DNA from: JBNNGK01 sp050268245
Lineage (GTDB): Bacteria > Pseudomonadota > Gammaproteobacteria > Enterobacterales > Enterobacteriaceae
Length of the DNA stretch: 64,000 nt
Reading direction: 5' to 3'
NCBI RefSeq assembly: GCF_050268245.1
Contig: NZ_JBNNGK010000014.1
Location: 31,450 to 95,449 of the forward strand
Below the pieces are notes generated by a model that did no database searches, was not told where the DNA came from, and was given only the letters and a program-made list of their open reading frames with translations. How positions within the stretch are numbered: position 1 is the first letter of the stretch; every line of letters begins with the position of its first letter. A program made the position numbers and the translations under genes. Positions 8,488 through 16,600 of the stretch are shown here, one piece after another.

Positions 8488-10032
8488 TTATTCCACGATG
8501 AACAGCGGCTTACCAGTCATCTCTTGCGGGATTTCCATTCCCATCAACGTCAACATGGTTGGCGCGATGTCTGAAAGCTTGCCGCCATTGACTGCGGTAG
8601 CCGGCTTGCCGACGTAAATTAATGGCACCGGCAGGCTAGTATGCGCAGTGTGTGCCTGGCCCGTAGCTGGGTCACGCATTTGCTCGGCGTTACCGTGATC
8701 GGCGGTGATCAGCAATTGACCGTCGACGGCTTTTACCGCATCAACGACTTGTGCAATACAACTATCCAGCGTTTCTACCGCTTTGACTGCGGCATCGTAA
8801 ATACCCGTGTGGCCGACCATATCGCCGTTCGGATAGTTGCAAATAATTGCATCGTATTTACCACTGTTGATGGCACTCAGCAGTTTGTCGGTCAGTTCTG
8901 CAGCACTCATTTCGGGCTGAAGATCGTAGGTGGCAACCTTTGGCGAGTTAATCAGCACCCGGTCTTCACCGTTGAATGGTTGTTCTACGCCACCGTTATA
9001 GAAGAAAGTGACATGCGCGTACTTTTCAGTTTCGGAGATGCGTAACTGGGTTTTGTCGTGCTTCATTAACCACTCACCGAAAGTATTGACCAGTGATGCG
9101 GGTGGATAAGCGCAGGCGGTTTTGATGTCGGCAGCGTATTCAGTCAGCATCACGAAGTCAGCGAAGGCCACCACTTTGTCGCGCGTGAAACCCGTGAAAT
9201 CGGCGTCGACAAAAGCGCGGGTGATTTGCCGAGCACGGTCGGCGCGGAAGTTCATAAAGATTAATGCGTCGCCATCCTGCATTTCAGCGCTGGCTTCCCC
9301 AGCCGCTTGGATCACCGTTGGTTTAACGAATTCGTCGTTTTCATCGCGGGCATAGGCGGCCTGTAGCCCGGCCACGGCGTTGTCGGCGTGGAACTCGCCT
9401 TTAGCCTGAGTCAGCAAATCATAGGCTAACTGTACGCGATCCCATCGATTGTCGCGGTCCATGGCAAAGTAACGGCCAATGATGGAAGCAATACGGCCGG
9501 CGCCCAGTTTGGCAAACTCGTCGGTGAATCGTTTCAGGGAGGATTCAGCACTGCGCGGTGGCGTGTCGCGGCCATCGAGGAATGCATGCAGGTAAATGGC
9601 TTTGGCACCGCGTTGAGCCGCCAGTTTCACCATGGCCAGAATGTGTTCTTCATGGCTGTGTACGCCGCCCGGCGACATCAGCCCCATGATGTGGACGGCT
9701 TTACCGGCCTGTACGGCTTTGTCTACGGTTGCGGTCAGGGTTGGGTTGGCGTAGAAATCGCCGTCTTTAATCTCTTTATCCAGGCGGGTTAAATCCTGGT
9801 AAACAATACGCCCTGCACCTAAGTTGACGTGACCCACTTCCGAGTTGCCCATTTGCCCTTCTGGCAGACCGACATCCAGGCCAGACGCGGCAATCAGCGT
9901 ATGTGGCTGTTGCTGCCAAAGGCGATCCATCACCGGCGTACGGGCGTTCAGGATGGCGTTATCTTGTTGCTCTTCGCGGTGGCCGTAACCGTCCAAAATC
10001 ACCAGAACCATCGGTTTTTTATTGCTCGACAT
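8488..10032 (-). CDS. gpmI: 2,3-bisphosphoglycerate-independent phosphoglycerate mutase
   Basis: 514 residues, the length of GpmI (GpmM). It interconverts 3- and 2-phosphoglycerate in glycolysis. It belongs to the alkaline phosphatase superfamily: MVLVILDGYG carries the first metal-binding Asp, GNSEVGH holds the Ser64 phosphate acceptor, and NYPNGDMVGHTG with TADHGNAEQM provide the further metal ligands. The start has a GAGG box (TGAGGTTAAAATAATG region). It heads the gpmI-envC-yibQ operon and its 5' leader contains two perfect stem-loops, described separately. Confidence 0.97.
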   Translation of the reverse strand: MSSNKKPMVLVILDGYGHREEQQDNAILNARTPVMDRLWQQQPHTLIAASGLDVGLPEGQMGNSEVGHVNLGAGRIVYQDLTRLDKEIKDGDFYANPTLTATVDKAVQAGKAVHIMGLMSPGGVHSHEEHILAMVKLAAQRGAKAIYLHAFLDGRDTPPRSAESSLKRFTDEFAKLGAGRIASIIGRYFAMDRDNRWDRVQLAYDLLTQAKGEFHADNAVAGLQAAYARDENDEFVKPTVIQAAGEASAEMQDGDALIFMNFRADRARQITRAFVDADFTGFTRDKVVAFADFVMLTEYAADIKTACAYPPASLVNTFGEWLMKHDKTQLRISETEKYAHVTFFYNGGVEQPFNGEDRVLINSPKVATYDLQPEMSAAELTDKLLSAINSGKYDAIICNYPNGDMVGHTGIYDAAVKAVETLDSCIAQVVDAVKAVDGQLLITADHGNAEQMRDPATGQAHTAHTSLPVPLIYVGKPATAVNGGKLSDIAPTMLTLMGMEIPQEMTGKPLFIVE

Positions 10033-10063
10033 TATTTTAACCTCATTTTTTAGGCTTTAAGTA

Positions 10064-10116
10064 TGCATAGCCATCTGCTCGCGCGGGATGATGGCTATGC
10101 ACCCTGCAAAGCAGGG
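10064..10116 (-). promoter_or_regulatory. two adjacent perfect stem-loops in the gpmI leader
   Basis: Positions 10064-10075 and 10090-10101 form a perfect 12-base inverted repeat with a 14-base loop. Immediately beside it, 10102-10107 and 10111-10116 form a perfect six-base stem (CCCTGC/GCAGGG) with an AAA loop. They lie in the 297-base divergent region 10033-10329 between gpmI and yibN, about 30-85 bases before the gpmI start. No known family is recognised. The remaining part of the gap holds no gene I can support. Confidence 0.55.
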
Positions 10117-10329
10117 GATATTACAATGTGGCAGGATAAAAAGCGCCCAGAGAGATCAAAGTTGCGTTGAACGTTCGATAACTTTCTTCCATTGGTGCGG
10201 CATTTTATTGGTATCACTCGCAGTTTCTGCAATCACAGATGCTAATTGGCTGTAATTGCCGCAATCGGCAGGTATACTCTGGAGCCTTGACTTATTTTTC
10301 CCCTTAACTAACGGGAGTTGTTACACCCC

Positions 10330-10764
10330 ATGCTGCAAGAAATTATGCAATTCGTTAGCAAGCATCCCATACTTAGCCTGGCTTGGGTTGCCCTGCTGGT
10401 TGCCGTGATTGTGATGACCTTCAAAAGCCGTTTCTCCAAGGTGAAAGAAATCACCCGTGGTGAAGCTACTCGCTTGATTAACAAAGAAGATGCTGTGGTG
10501 GTTGATACCCGTAGCCGCGAAGATTTCCGTAAAGGCCACATTGCCAACGCGATCAATTTGACGGCGAGCGAAATCAAAAACGGTAGCCTGGGTGAGCTGG
10601 AAAAACATAAAACTCAGCCGGTGATTGTGGTGTGCGCTAACGGTACGGCGGCGCGCGCGCCGGCAGAAGAGTTGAACAAAGCCGGTTTCGAGAACGTCAC
10701 CACGCTGAAAGACGGCATTGCTGGCTGGAGCGGTGAAAATCTGCCTTTGGCGCGTGGTAAATAA
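10330..10764 (+). CDS. yibN: membrane-anchored rhodanese-like protein YibN
   Basis: 144 residues from the ATG at 10330. A TTG at 10318 is in frame, but the GGGAG box at 10312-10316 would be too close to it and fits the ATG. One N-terminal membrane segment (SLAWVALLVAVIVMTF, about residues 16-31) precedes a cytoplasmic rhodanese domain from about residue 45. The active-site loop is VVCANGTAARAP, with Cys in the sulfur-carrier position. The natural sulfur donor or acceptor is unknown. It is followed by grxC after 27 bases, a conserved pairing that fits thiol chemistry. Confidence 0.93.
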   Translation: MLQEIMQFVSKHPILSLAWVALLVAVIVMTFKSRFSKVKEITRGEATRLINKEDAVVVDTRSREDFRKGHIANAINLTASEIKNGSLGELEKHKTQPVIVVCANGTAARAPAEELNKAGFENVTTLKDGIAGWSGENLPLARGK

Positions 10765-10791
10765 TTCTTTAACGTAGTAGAGGCGCTTTTC

Positions 10792-11040
10792 ATGGCTAAT
10801 ATCGACATTTACACTAAAGCGACGTGTCCTTTTTGTCATCGCGCAAAGGCGTTGTTGAACAGCAAGGGCGCAGCTTTTAATGAAATCGCCATTGACGGCG
10901 ACAATGTGAAGCGTGAAGAAATGATTGCACGCAGTGGGCGAACCACCGTGCCTCAAATTTTCATCGACGGCCAGCATATTGGCGGCTGCGATGATTTACA
11001 TGCACTTGATGCAAGTGGTGGCTTGGATCCGTTGCTTTAA
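10792..11040 (+). CDS. grxC: glutaredoxin 3
   Basis: 82 residues. A dithiol glutaredoxin with the redox pair Cys12-Pro-Phe-Cys15 (TCPFCHRA), the TVPQIF cis-proline loop and the GGCDDLHAL glutathione-binding segment. It reduces protein disulfides and glutathione mixed disulfides in the cytoplasm using glutathione. It lies between yibN and secB, as in other enteric bacteria, and a decayed ERIC element follows it. Confidence 0.97.
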   Translation: MANIDIYTKATCPFCHRAKALLNSKGAAFNEIAIDGDNVKREEMIARSGRTTVPQIFIDGQHIGGCDDLHALDASGGLDPLL

Positions 11041-11063
11041 GCGGTCGGCCAGTGCAGAGTATC

Positions 11064-11183
11064 GATACTCTCAATAATTCGAGTAGCATCAAGGCGATAA
11101 CTCCACGATGCTTCGGGAGCCTAGGTTCCATCGGGTAAGTAAAGGTAGCCAATTACGATGTTGCTTGGATTAGGACGGGTATA
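11064..11183 (+). repeat. diverged ERIC element upstream of secB
   Basis: About 120 bases. The left end (ATACTC..AATAATTCGAGT.GCA..AAGGCG) and the right end (AGCCAA..GCTTG..ACGGGTATA) match the terminal parts of the enterobacterial repetitive intergenic consensus as I recall it, while the centre has diverged. It sits in the 173-base space between grxC and secB, 30 bases before the secB start, so it is probably in the secB leader. Confidence 0.7.
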
Positions 11184-11213
11184 TAAGGACGTTTAACTAA
11201 GGGTATTACACAC

Positions 11214-11684
11214 ATGTCAGAACAAAACAGCACCGAGATGGCTTTCCAGATCCAACGTATTTACACCAAAGACATCTCTTTTGAAGCTCCAAATGCACCG
11301 CAGGTTTTCCAGCAGGAATGGCAGCCAGAAGTTAAACTTGATCTGGATACCGCTTCTAGCCAACTGGCGGATGATGTGTATGAAGTTGTACTGCGCGTGA
11401 CCGTGACTGCAGCACTGGGTGAAGAAACCGCATTCCTGTGTGAAGTACAACAGGCGGGTATTTTCTCCGTAGCCGGTATTGATGGTACGCAACTGGCGCA
11501 TTGCCTGGGTGCATATTGCCCGAACATTCTGTTCCCTTATGCGCGCGAGTGCATCACCGCGTTGGTTTCTCGTGGTACGTTCCCACAACTGAATCTGGCA
11601 CCGGTCAACTTCGATGCGCTGTTCATGAACTATCTGCAACAGCAGACCGAAGATGAAGGTGCTACACCACATCAGGATGCCTGA
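11214..11684 (+). CDS. secB: protein-export chaperone SecB
   Basis: 156 residues, E. coli length. SecB is a cytoplasmic homotetrameric chaperone that holds preproteins unfolded and hands them to SecA. The conserved FQIQRIYTKDISFEAPN start, the long peptide-binding groove region and the PYARECITALVSRGTFP segment are all present. Its TGA overlaps the gpsA ATG by one base, so the two genes are translationally coupled. Confidence 0.98.
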   Translation: MSEQNSTEMAFQIQRIYTKDISFEAPNAPQVFQQEWQPEVKLDLDTASSQLADDVYEVVLRVTVTAALGEETAFLCEVQQAGIFSVAGIDGTQLAHCLGAYCPNILFPYARECITALVSRGTFPQLNLAPVNFDALFMNYLQQQTEDEGATPHQDA

Positions 11685-12703
11685 TGAACACCGTCAATGC
11701 TTCAATGACCGTAATCGGTGCCGGCTCGTACGGCACCGCATTAGCCATTACGCTGGCGCGTAATGGCCACCCGGTGGTGCTGTGGGGTCACAACCCTGAA
11801 CAGATCGCTAAACTGCAACATGAACGCCGTAATCAGGCGTTTCTTCCCGATGTGCCTTTCCCCGATACTCTCTTGCTCGATGCCGACTTAGCCAGCGCGC
11901 TAGCTGCGAGCCGTGATGTGTTGGTGGTGGTGCCAAGCCACGTTTTCGGTGACGTACTGCGTCAGTTGAAGCCGCTGTTGCGTGCCGATGCGCGCATTGT
12001 TTGGGCGACCAAAGGCTTGGAAGCAGAAACTGGCCGGCTATTGCAGGATGTGGCGCGTGAAGCTTTAGGTGATGCCATTCCGTTAGCGGTGGTTTCTGGG
12101 CCGACGTTTGCCAAAGAGTTGGCGGCAGGTTTACCGACGGCCATTGCGTTGGCAGCGACTGACGAGCAATTTGCTGAAGATTTGCAGCAATTGTTGCATT
12201 GTGGCAAAAGCTTTCGTGTCTACAGCAACCCAGACTTCATTGGGGTGCAATTGGGCGGCGCAGTGAAAAACGTGATTGCCATCGGGGCGGGGATGTCTGA
12301 CGGTATCGGTTTTGGTGCCAATGCGCGCACCGCACTGATTACGCGCGGCCTAGCGGAAATGAGCCGTTTAGGTACGGCGTTAGGCGCGGATCCTTCGACA
12401 TTTATGGGCATGGCTGGGCTTGGCGATTTGGTGTTAACCTGCACGGATAATCAATCTCGCAACCGTCGCTTCGGTATTATGTTGGGGCAGGGAAAAGGCG
12501 TTGAAGAAGCGCAAGATACCATCGGCCAAGTGGTTGAAGGCTATCGCAATACCAAAGAGGTATTGGCGTTGGCGCAGCGTTATGGGGTGGAGATGCCCAT
12601 CACCGAACAGATTTATCAGGTGTTGTACCGTAACAAAAATGCCCGCGAAGCCGCGTTGAGCTTGTTGGGCCGTACACGGAAAGACGAAAAAAACAGTGTC
12701 TGA
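11684..12703 (+). CDS. gpsA: NAD(P)H-dependent glycerol-3-phosphate dehydrogenase
   Basis: 339 residues. GpsA reduces dihydroxyacetone phosphate to sn-glycerol 3-phosphate for phospholipid synthesis. GAGSYGTALAI is the nucleotide-binding motif, GPTFAKELAAGLPTA and GAVKNVIAIGAG (catalytic Lys region) are intact, as is the C-terminal MPITEQIYQVLY. The order secB-gpsA-cysE is conserved in enteric bacteria. A stem-loop with a TTTT tail separates it from cysE. Confidence 0.98.
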   Translation: MNTVNASMTVIGAGSYGTALAITLARNGHPVVLWGHNPEQIAKLQHERRNQAFLPDVPFPDTLLLDADLASALAASRDVLVVVPSHVFGDVLRQLKPLLRADARIVWATKGLEAETGRLLQDVAREALGDAIPLAVVSGPTFAKELAAGLPTAIALAATDEQFAEDLQQLLHCGKSFRVYSNPDFIGVQLGGAVKNVIAIGAGMSDGIGFGANARTALITRGLAEMSRLGTALGADPSTFMGMAGLGDLVLTCTDNQSRNRRFGIMLGQGKGVEEAQDTIGQVVEGYRNTKEVLALAQRYGVEMPITEQIYQVLYRNKNAREAALSLLGRTRKDEKNSV

Positions 12704-12743
12704 TCTGACAAGGGTGCGATAAACGCGCTCTAACGTATCGATT

Positions 12744-12776
12744 AGCCTCCTTGCCTGATACGGTGAGGAGGCTTTT
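12744..12776 (+). terminator. stem-loop terminator or attenuator between gpsA and cysE
   Basis: AGCCTCCT at 12744-12751 pairs with AGGAGGCT at 12766-12773, with more pairs inside, followed by TTTT. It ends 20 bases before cysE, so it probably ends part of the gpsA transcript and lowers read-through into cysE. Confidence 0.65.
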
Positions 12777-12796
12777 ACCATGCAGAGAGGAAAGTG

Positions 12797-13618
12797 ATGT
12801 CGTCAGAAGAGTTAGAACAAATCTGGAACAGTATAAAATCAGAGGCGCGAGCGCTGGCTGATTGTGAACCGATGCTGGCTAGCTTTTACCATGCGACGTT
12901 GCTTAAGCACGAAAATTTGGGCAGTGCGCTCAGTTATATTCTAGCCAACAAATTGGCTAATCCGATCATGCCCGCGATTGCTGTGCGTGAAGTGGTGGAG
13001 GAGGCTTACCGTAGCGATGTGCAGATGATCGCCTCCGCTGCGCGCGACATTCTTGCGGTGCGGCTACGCGATCCGGCGGTTGATAAGTATTCTACGCCGC
13101 TGCTGTATCTGAAAGGTTTCCATGCCTTACAAGCCTACCGTATTGGCCATTGGCTATGGTTGCAAGGTCGTCAGGCGTTGGCGATTTATTTGCAAAATCA
13201 GATCTCTGTGGCATTTGGTGTGGATATTCACCCGGCGGCGAATATCGGCTGCGGGATCATGCTGGATCACGCCACCGGTATTGTGATCGGTGAAACGGCC
13301 GTGGTGGAAAATGACGTTTCGATTTTGCAATCGGTCACGCTAGGTGGCACAGGCAAAACCTGCGGCGATCGCCATCCGAAGATTCGTGAAGGCGTCATGA
13401 TCGGCGCCGGGGCGAAGATTCTCGGCAATATCGAAGTGGGCAAAGGGGCGAAAATTGGCGCAGGTTCGGTCGTGTTGCAACCGGTGCCACCGCATACCAC
13501 CGCCGCTGGCGTGCCTGCGCGTATTGTCGGTCGGCCAGAAAGTGACAAACCCTCGATGGATATGGATCAATACTTCAACGGCGCCAATCATGGGTTTGAG
13601 TATGGCGACGGCATCTAG
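12797..13618 (+). CDS. cysE: serine O-acetyltransferase
   Basis: 273 residues from the ATG at 12797; a GTG three bases upstream is also in frame but AGAGGAAAG is better spaced for the ATG and the family begins M-S-x-E-E-L. CysE makes O-acetylserine from serine and acetyl-CoA, the committed step of cysteine synthesis, and is feedback inhibited by cysteine. The N-terminal helical domain is followed by left-handed beta-helix hexapeptide repeats from about residue 140, with LDHATGIVIGETA carrying the catalytic Asp-His, and a C-terminal tail ending in I that docks into CysK. Confidence 0.98.
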   Translation: MSSEELEQIWNSIKSEARALADCEPMLASFYHATLLKHENLGSALSYILANKLANPIMPAIAVREVVEEAYRSDVQMIASAARDILAVRLRDPAVDKYSTPLLYLKGFHALQAYRIGHWLWLQGRQALAIYLQNQISVAFGVDIHPAANIGCGIMLDHATGIVIGETAVVENDVSILQSVTLGGTGKTCGDRHPKIREGVMIGAGAKILGNIEVGKGAKIGAGSVVLQPVPPHTTAAGVPARIVGRPESDKPSMDMDQYFNGANHGFEYGDGI

Positions 13619-13644
13619 TTATCATCAGAATGCTGCATAATTCC

Positions 13645-13664
13645 AGGCCGCTATCTGCGGCCTT
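13645..13664 (+). terminator. terminator after cysE
   Basis: AGGCCGC at 13645-13651 pairs with GCGGCCT at 13657-13663 around a TATCT loop, 27 bases after the cysE stop. The T-tract is short. The dispersed repeat begins eight bases downstream. Confidence 0.5.
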
Positions 13665-13671
13665 AGACTGC

Positions 13672-13794
13672 TGACAAAGCCCGTTATTAGGAAAAGCGTG
13701 GCTGTGGGGTCTTAGTGGCGTAAACCACCGGAGCGCCCCTCGCTACGCTAGACCCGGGTATCTCGGTTCATCAGGCGACTTCGTCATCAAGCTC
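13672..13794 (+). repeat. 123-bp dispersed intergenic repeat, copy A
   Basis: This segment aligns without gaps to the reverse complement of 20521-20643, with 13 mismatches by hand count (about 89% identity). It fills most of the space between the convergent cysE and trmL genes. Internal features are a GTGG..CCAC stem with a GTAA-type loop, a CCCGGG core and a direct repeat TCATCA near the right end. No open reading frame or known mobile element ends are apparent. Confidence 0.8.
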
Positions 13795-13814
13795 GGCCTT
13801 TTGTTGTCTGAGGT

Positions 13815-14288
13815 CTACTGCTTGATCAACGCCCCAGCGTAATCCAATTGGCGCCAGGCTTCGTATACCACCACCGCGACAGCATTGGATAAATTCATAC
13901 TACGGCTTTGTGCCTGCATTGGAATGCGGATTTTTTGTTGTGCTGGTAACGCGTCGAGAATCGTGGCTGGAAGGCCGCGAGTTTCAGGGCCAAATAACAA
14001 ATAATCACCTGCCTGATAGCTTACTGCACTGTGCGCAGGGGTGCCTTTGGTGGTCAGGGCAAACACGCGTTGCGGATGTTCGCTGGCGAGAAATGCGTCG
14101 TAATTGGCGTGGCGTTTGATATGAGTGAATTCATGGTAATCCAACCCGGCGCGTCGTAGACGTTTGTCATCCCATGGGAAGCCCATTGGCTCAATCAAAT
14201 GCAATTGAAACCCAGTATTGGCGCACAAACGAATAATATTGCCGGTGTTGGGTGGAATTTCAGGTTCAAATAAAACGATGTTCAGCAT
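13815..14288 (-). CDS. trmL: tRNA (cytidine/uridine-2'-O-)-methyltransferase TrmL
   Basis: 157 residues. TrmL (YibK/CspR) methylates the ribose of wobble base 34 in the two leucine tRNAs CmAA and cmnm5UmAA. It is a minimal SPOUT methyltransferase: MLNIVLFEPEIPPNTGNIIRLCANTG, LLFGPETRGLP and IPMQAQSRSMNLSNAVAVVVYEAWRQ are the three knot motifs that bind S-adenosylmethionine. It is convergent with cysE and lies downstream of cpxA, from which a clear terminator separates it. Confidence 0.96.
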   Translation of the reverse strand: MLNIVLFEPEIPPNTGNIIRLCANTGFQLHLIEPMGFPWDDKRLRRAGLDYHEFTHIKRHANYDAFLASEHPQRVFALTTKGTPAHSAVSYQAGDYLLFGPETRGLPATILDALPAQQKIRIPMQAQSRSMNLSNAVAVVVYEAWRQLDYAGALIKQ

Positions 14289-14290
14289 GT

Positions 14291-14314
14291 AAAAAGCCCC
14301 TCATGACGAGGGGC
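14291..14314 (-). terminator. terminator after cpxRA
   Basis: On the minus strand GCCCCTC (arm 14308-14314) pairs with GAGGGGC (arm 14296-14302) around a five-base loop, followed by TTTTT. It lies 56 bases after the cpxA stop and just before the trmL start, so it ends the cpxRA transcript. Confidence 0.8.
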
Positions 14315-14369
14315 GCAGAATAGCAAATCTTCACAGGGTTTGTCGCGAAATGAGATGCCGGATCTGAGG

Positions 14370-15758
14370 TTAATGATCGCGTAATGGCTTGCGTTGATGT
14401 AACGGTAGCCACAACACCAGACGTAATCCGCCAAGCGGGCTGTCCTCGGCTTTTACCCAGCCACGGTGCTGCGTTATTGCCGCTTCAACGATCGCCAGCC
14501 CTAAGCCGGTGCCACCGGATTCGCGGTCACGTGCTTCATCGGTGCGATAAAATGGCCGGAAGATTTGCTCACGGTCTTCCGGGCTAACGCCAGGCCCATC
14601 ATCGTCAACCACGATGGTAATTCCTTGATTGTCGGCGCTGAACGCCACGGCAATACGCGTGTCGGAGTAACGTAGGGCATTACGCACGATGTTTTCCAGC
14701 GCACTGTCCAAGGCACCTGCGTTACCAAATAATGTCCATGGTCCGGGCGGCGAGATGACCTCCAACTGTTTACCCATTTGTTCTGCTTCGAAACCGGCGT
14801 TGTCCAGCACATCGGCCCAAAGCTCGTTGGCCTTCAGCATTTCACGTACCAACTCGCTTTTTTGCTGCCCACGCGACAGAACGAGCAAATCGTTGATCAT
14901 GGAGTCTAACCGCTGCGCTTCTGTCTCAATACGTGCTAATTCATGGCCTTCGCCGTGTCGGCGGCGCATCAGCGCGGTTGCCAATTGCAAACGGGTCAAA
15001 GGGGTGCGCAGTTCGTGAGAAATATCAGATATCAACCGCTGTTGCGCCGTCATCATACGTTCCAGGGCGCTGATCATCTGATTAAAACTGGCACCGGTAG
15101 CGAGAAACTCCTGTGGCCCCGCTTCCAGCTCTGGATGCTGCTTCAGATTGCCACGCGCCACGTCATCGGCGGCATTTTTCAATTTCCGCGCAGGTTTTGC
15201 CAGACTCCAGGCCAACCACAACAGCAAGGGTGCGCTGATCAACATGGTGACAATCAGCAGCAATAGCGGCCGATCAAACATCAAGTTGATGAAATCAGAT
15301 TGTGGGCTATTGGCGGGGCGAATCAGGTACAGCTGGTAATTATCTTCACCGTCGCGCACTGAGAAGGGGCCAACCAGTTCAACGCGGCCATATTTTTTCT
15401 TTTTCGGATGATCGGCGTTATCAGATTGGCCAATGAAATTACGCACGATTTGCATTTCGTTACGTTGGGCGCCGATCACGCGGCCTTCGCTGGTCACCAA
15501 AAGCAGGCGTTGGCCAGGCGGAGCCCATTTATCGATGGCACGAAACAAGCGTCGCCACCACATCAGATCGTTCGCCGGATCCTGTTGCAACTCGGCTTCG
15601 ACATGTTGTTCCAGCATCAACCCCTGTCGTTGCTCACTGTCGAGCAGCGAGGTTATTTGGCGTGAGTCGAGTTTGGGCACCATCAACACCAGCATGAGCA
15701 CCAGCGCTAATGTGAACCAGAAAATGGCGAAGATGCGTGCCGTCAAACTGTTGATCAT
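14370..15758 (-). CDS. cpxA: envelope-stress sensor histidine kinase CpxA
   Basis: 462 residues from the ATG at 15758, which overlaps the cpxR stop (ATGA); 16 extra in-frame codons upstream lie inside cpxR and are not used. CpxA is an inner-membrane kinase and phosphatase for CpxR. It has a first membrane segment (FAIFWFTLALVLMLVLM), a periplasmic sensor domain, a second segment (LLLLIVTMLISAPLLLWLAW, about 165-185), a HAMP linker, a HisKA motif ISHELRTPLTRL, and an ATPase domain with DDDGPGVSPEDRE and GGTGLGLAIVEAA. The periplasmic domain binds CpxP. Confidence 0.97.
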   Translation of the reverse strand: MINSLTARIFAIFWFTLALVLMLVLMVPKLDSRQITSLLDSEQRQGLMLEQHVEAELQQDPANDLMWWRRLFRAIDKWAPPGQRLLLVTSEGRVIGAQRNEMQIVRNFIGQSDNADHPKKKKYGRVELVGPFSVRDGEDNYQLYLIRPANSPQSDFINLMFDRPLLLLIVTMLISAPLLLWLAWSLAKPARKLKNAADDVARGNLKQHPELEAGPQEFLATGASFNQMISALERMMTAQQRLISDISHELRTPLTRLQLATALMRRRHGEGHELARIETEAQRLDSMINDLLVLSRGQQKSELVREMLKANELWADVLDNAGFEAEQMGKQLEVISPPGPWTLFGNAGALDSALENIVRNALRYSDTRIAVAFSADNQGITIVVDDDGPGVSPEDREQIFRPFYRTDEARDRESGGTGLGLAIVEAAITQHRGWVKAEDSPLGGLRLVLWLPLHQRKPLRDH

Positions 15759-16453
15759 GTTACCGACACCATCAAGTAACCCCGGCCGCGCAAGGTTTTG
15801 AACCAAGGATGACCATCTTTACGATCCGGTAACTTACGCCGTAGGTTGGAGATGTGCATATCGATGGCGCGATCGAACGGTGTCAGACGTTTGCCCAACA
15901 CTTCTTGGCTCAGCAACTCGCGTGATACCACTTGGCCTAGGTGTTGTGCCAGCAGGTAAAGCAGGGTGAATTCAGTACCGGTCAAATCCAGCACTTGGCC
16001 GTCAAAGCTCGCTTCTTGGCGACCGGGGTTGAGCTGTAGACCATCGACATCAAGCGTTGGGGCGCCGGTATCGACGTTGTGTTGCTGTTCGCTCCAGTTG
16101 GAGCGGCGCAGAATAGCGCGGATGCGTGCTACCAGTTCACGGTCATTGAACGGCTTAGGCAAGTAATCATCAGCCCCCAGTTCCAGACCGAGAACGCGAT
16201 CGAGTTCACTACCGCGAGCGGTCAACATAATGACCGGCGTTTGGTGGTGTTGGCGCAGTTCTTTCAAGGTATCGATACCGTTTTTCTTCGGCATCATGAT
16301 ATCAAGCAATAGCAGATCGATAGAGCTGTCCAGCAGCGATAAAGCCTGTTCACCATCATGGGCTACGATGATAGTAAAGCCTTCCATTTCAAGCAGTTCT
16401 TTCAACAGCGAGGTCAACTCGCGGTCATCATCAACTAACAAAATTTTATTCAT
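15755..16453 (-). CDS. cpxR: envelope-stress response regulator CpxR
   Basis: 232 residues. An OmpR-type regulator: the receiver has Asp8-Asp10 acidic pocket and phospho-acceptor Asp51 (LLLLDIMMPKKNG), and the C-terminal winged helix ends in FKTLRGRGYLMV. It activates envelope protein-quality genes after phosphorylation by CpxA. AGAGG lies before the ATG. A CpxR box in the divergent space to cpxP implies autoregulation plus cpxP control. Confidence 0.98.
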   Translation of the reverse strand: MNKILLVDDDRELTSLLKELLEMEGFTIIVAHDGEQALSLLDSSIDLLLLDIMMPKKNGIDTLKELRQHHQTPVIMLTARGSELDRVLGLELGADDYLPKPFNDRELVARIRAILRRSNWSEQQHNVDTGAPTLDVDGLQLNPGRQEASFDGQVLDLTGTEFTLLYLLAQHLGQVVSRELLSQEVLGKRLTPFDRAIDMHISNLRRKLPDRKDGHPWFKTLRGRGYLMVSVT

Positions 16454-16506
16454 TGTGATTTACCTCTCAACGCAAAATACGTCATCAACTGTTGGCATTC
16501 CATGAC

Positions 16507-16521
16507 TTTACGTAGTTTTAC
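16507..16521 (-). promoter_or_regulatory. CpxR binding box between cpxR and cpxP
   Basis: On the minus strand the sequence reads GTAAA-N5-GTAAA, an exact match to the CpxR consensus spacing. It lies 80-95 bases before the cpxP start and about 55 before cpxR, so it can serve both divergent genes. Confidence 0.88.
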
Positions 16522-16600
16522 ATGCACTGACGGATGTTTGCAGGTGCAGCAGTACACTGCTTCTCGTTGATTCGCAAAGTTGAAAGAAAGAGGAGCAAAA

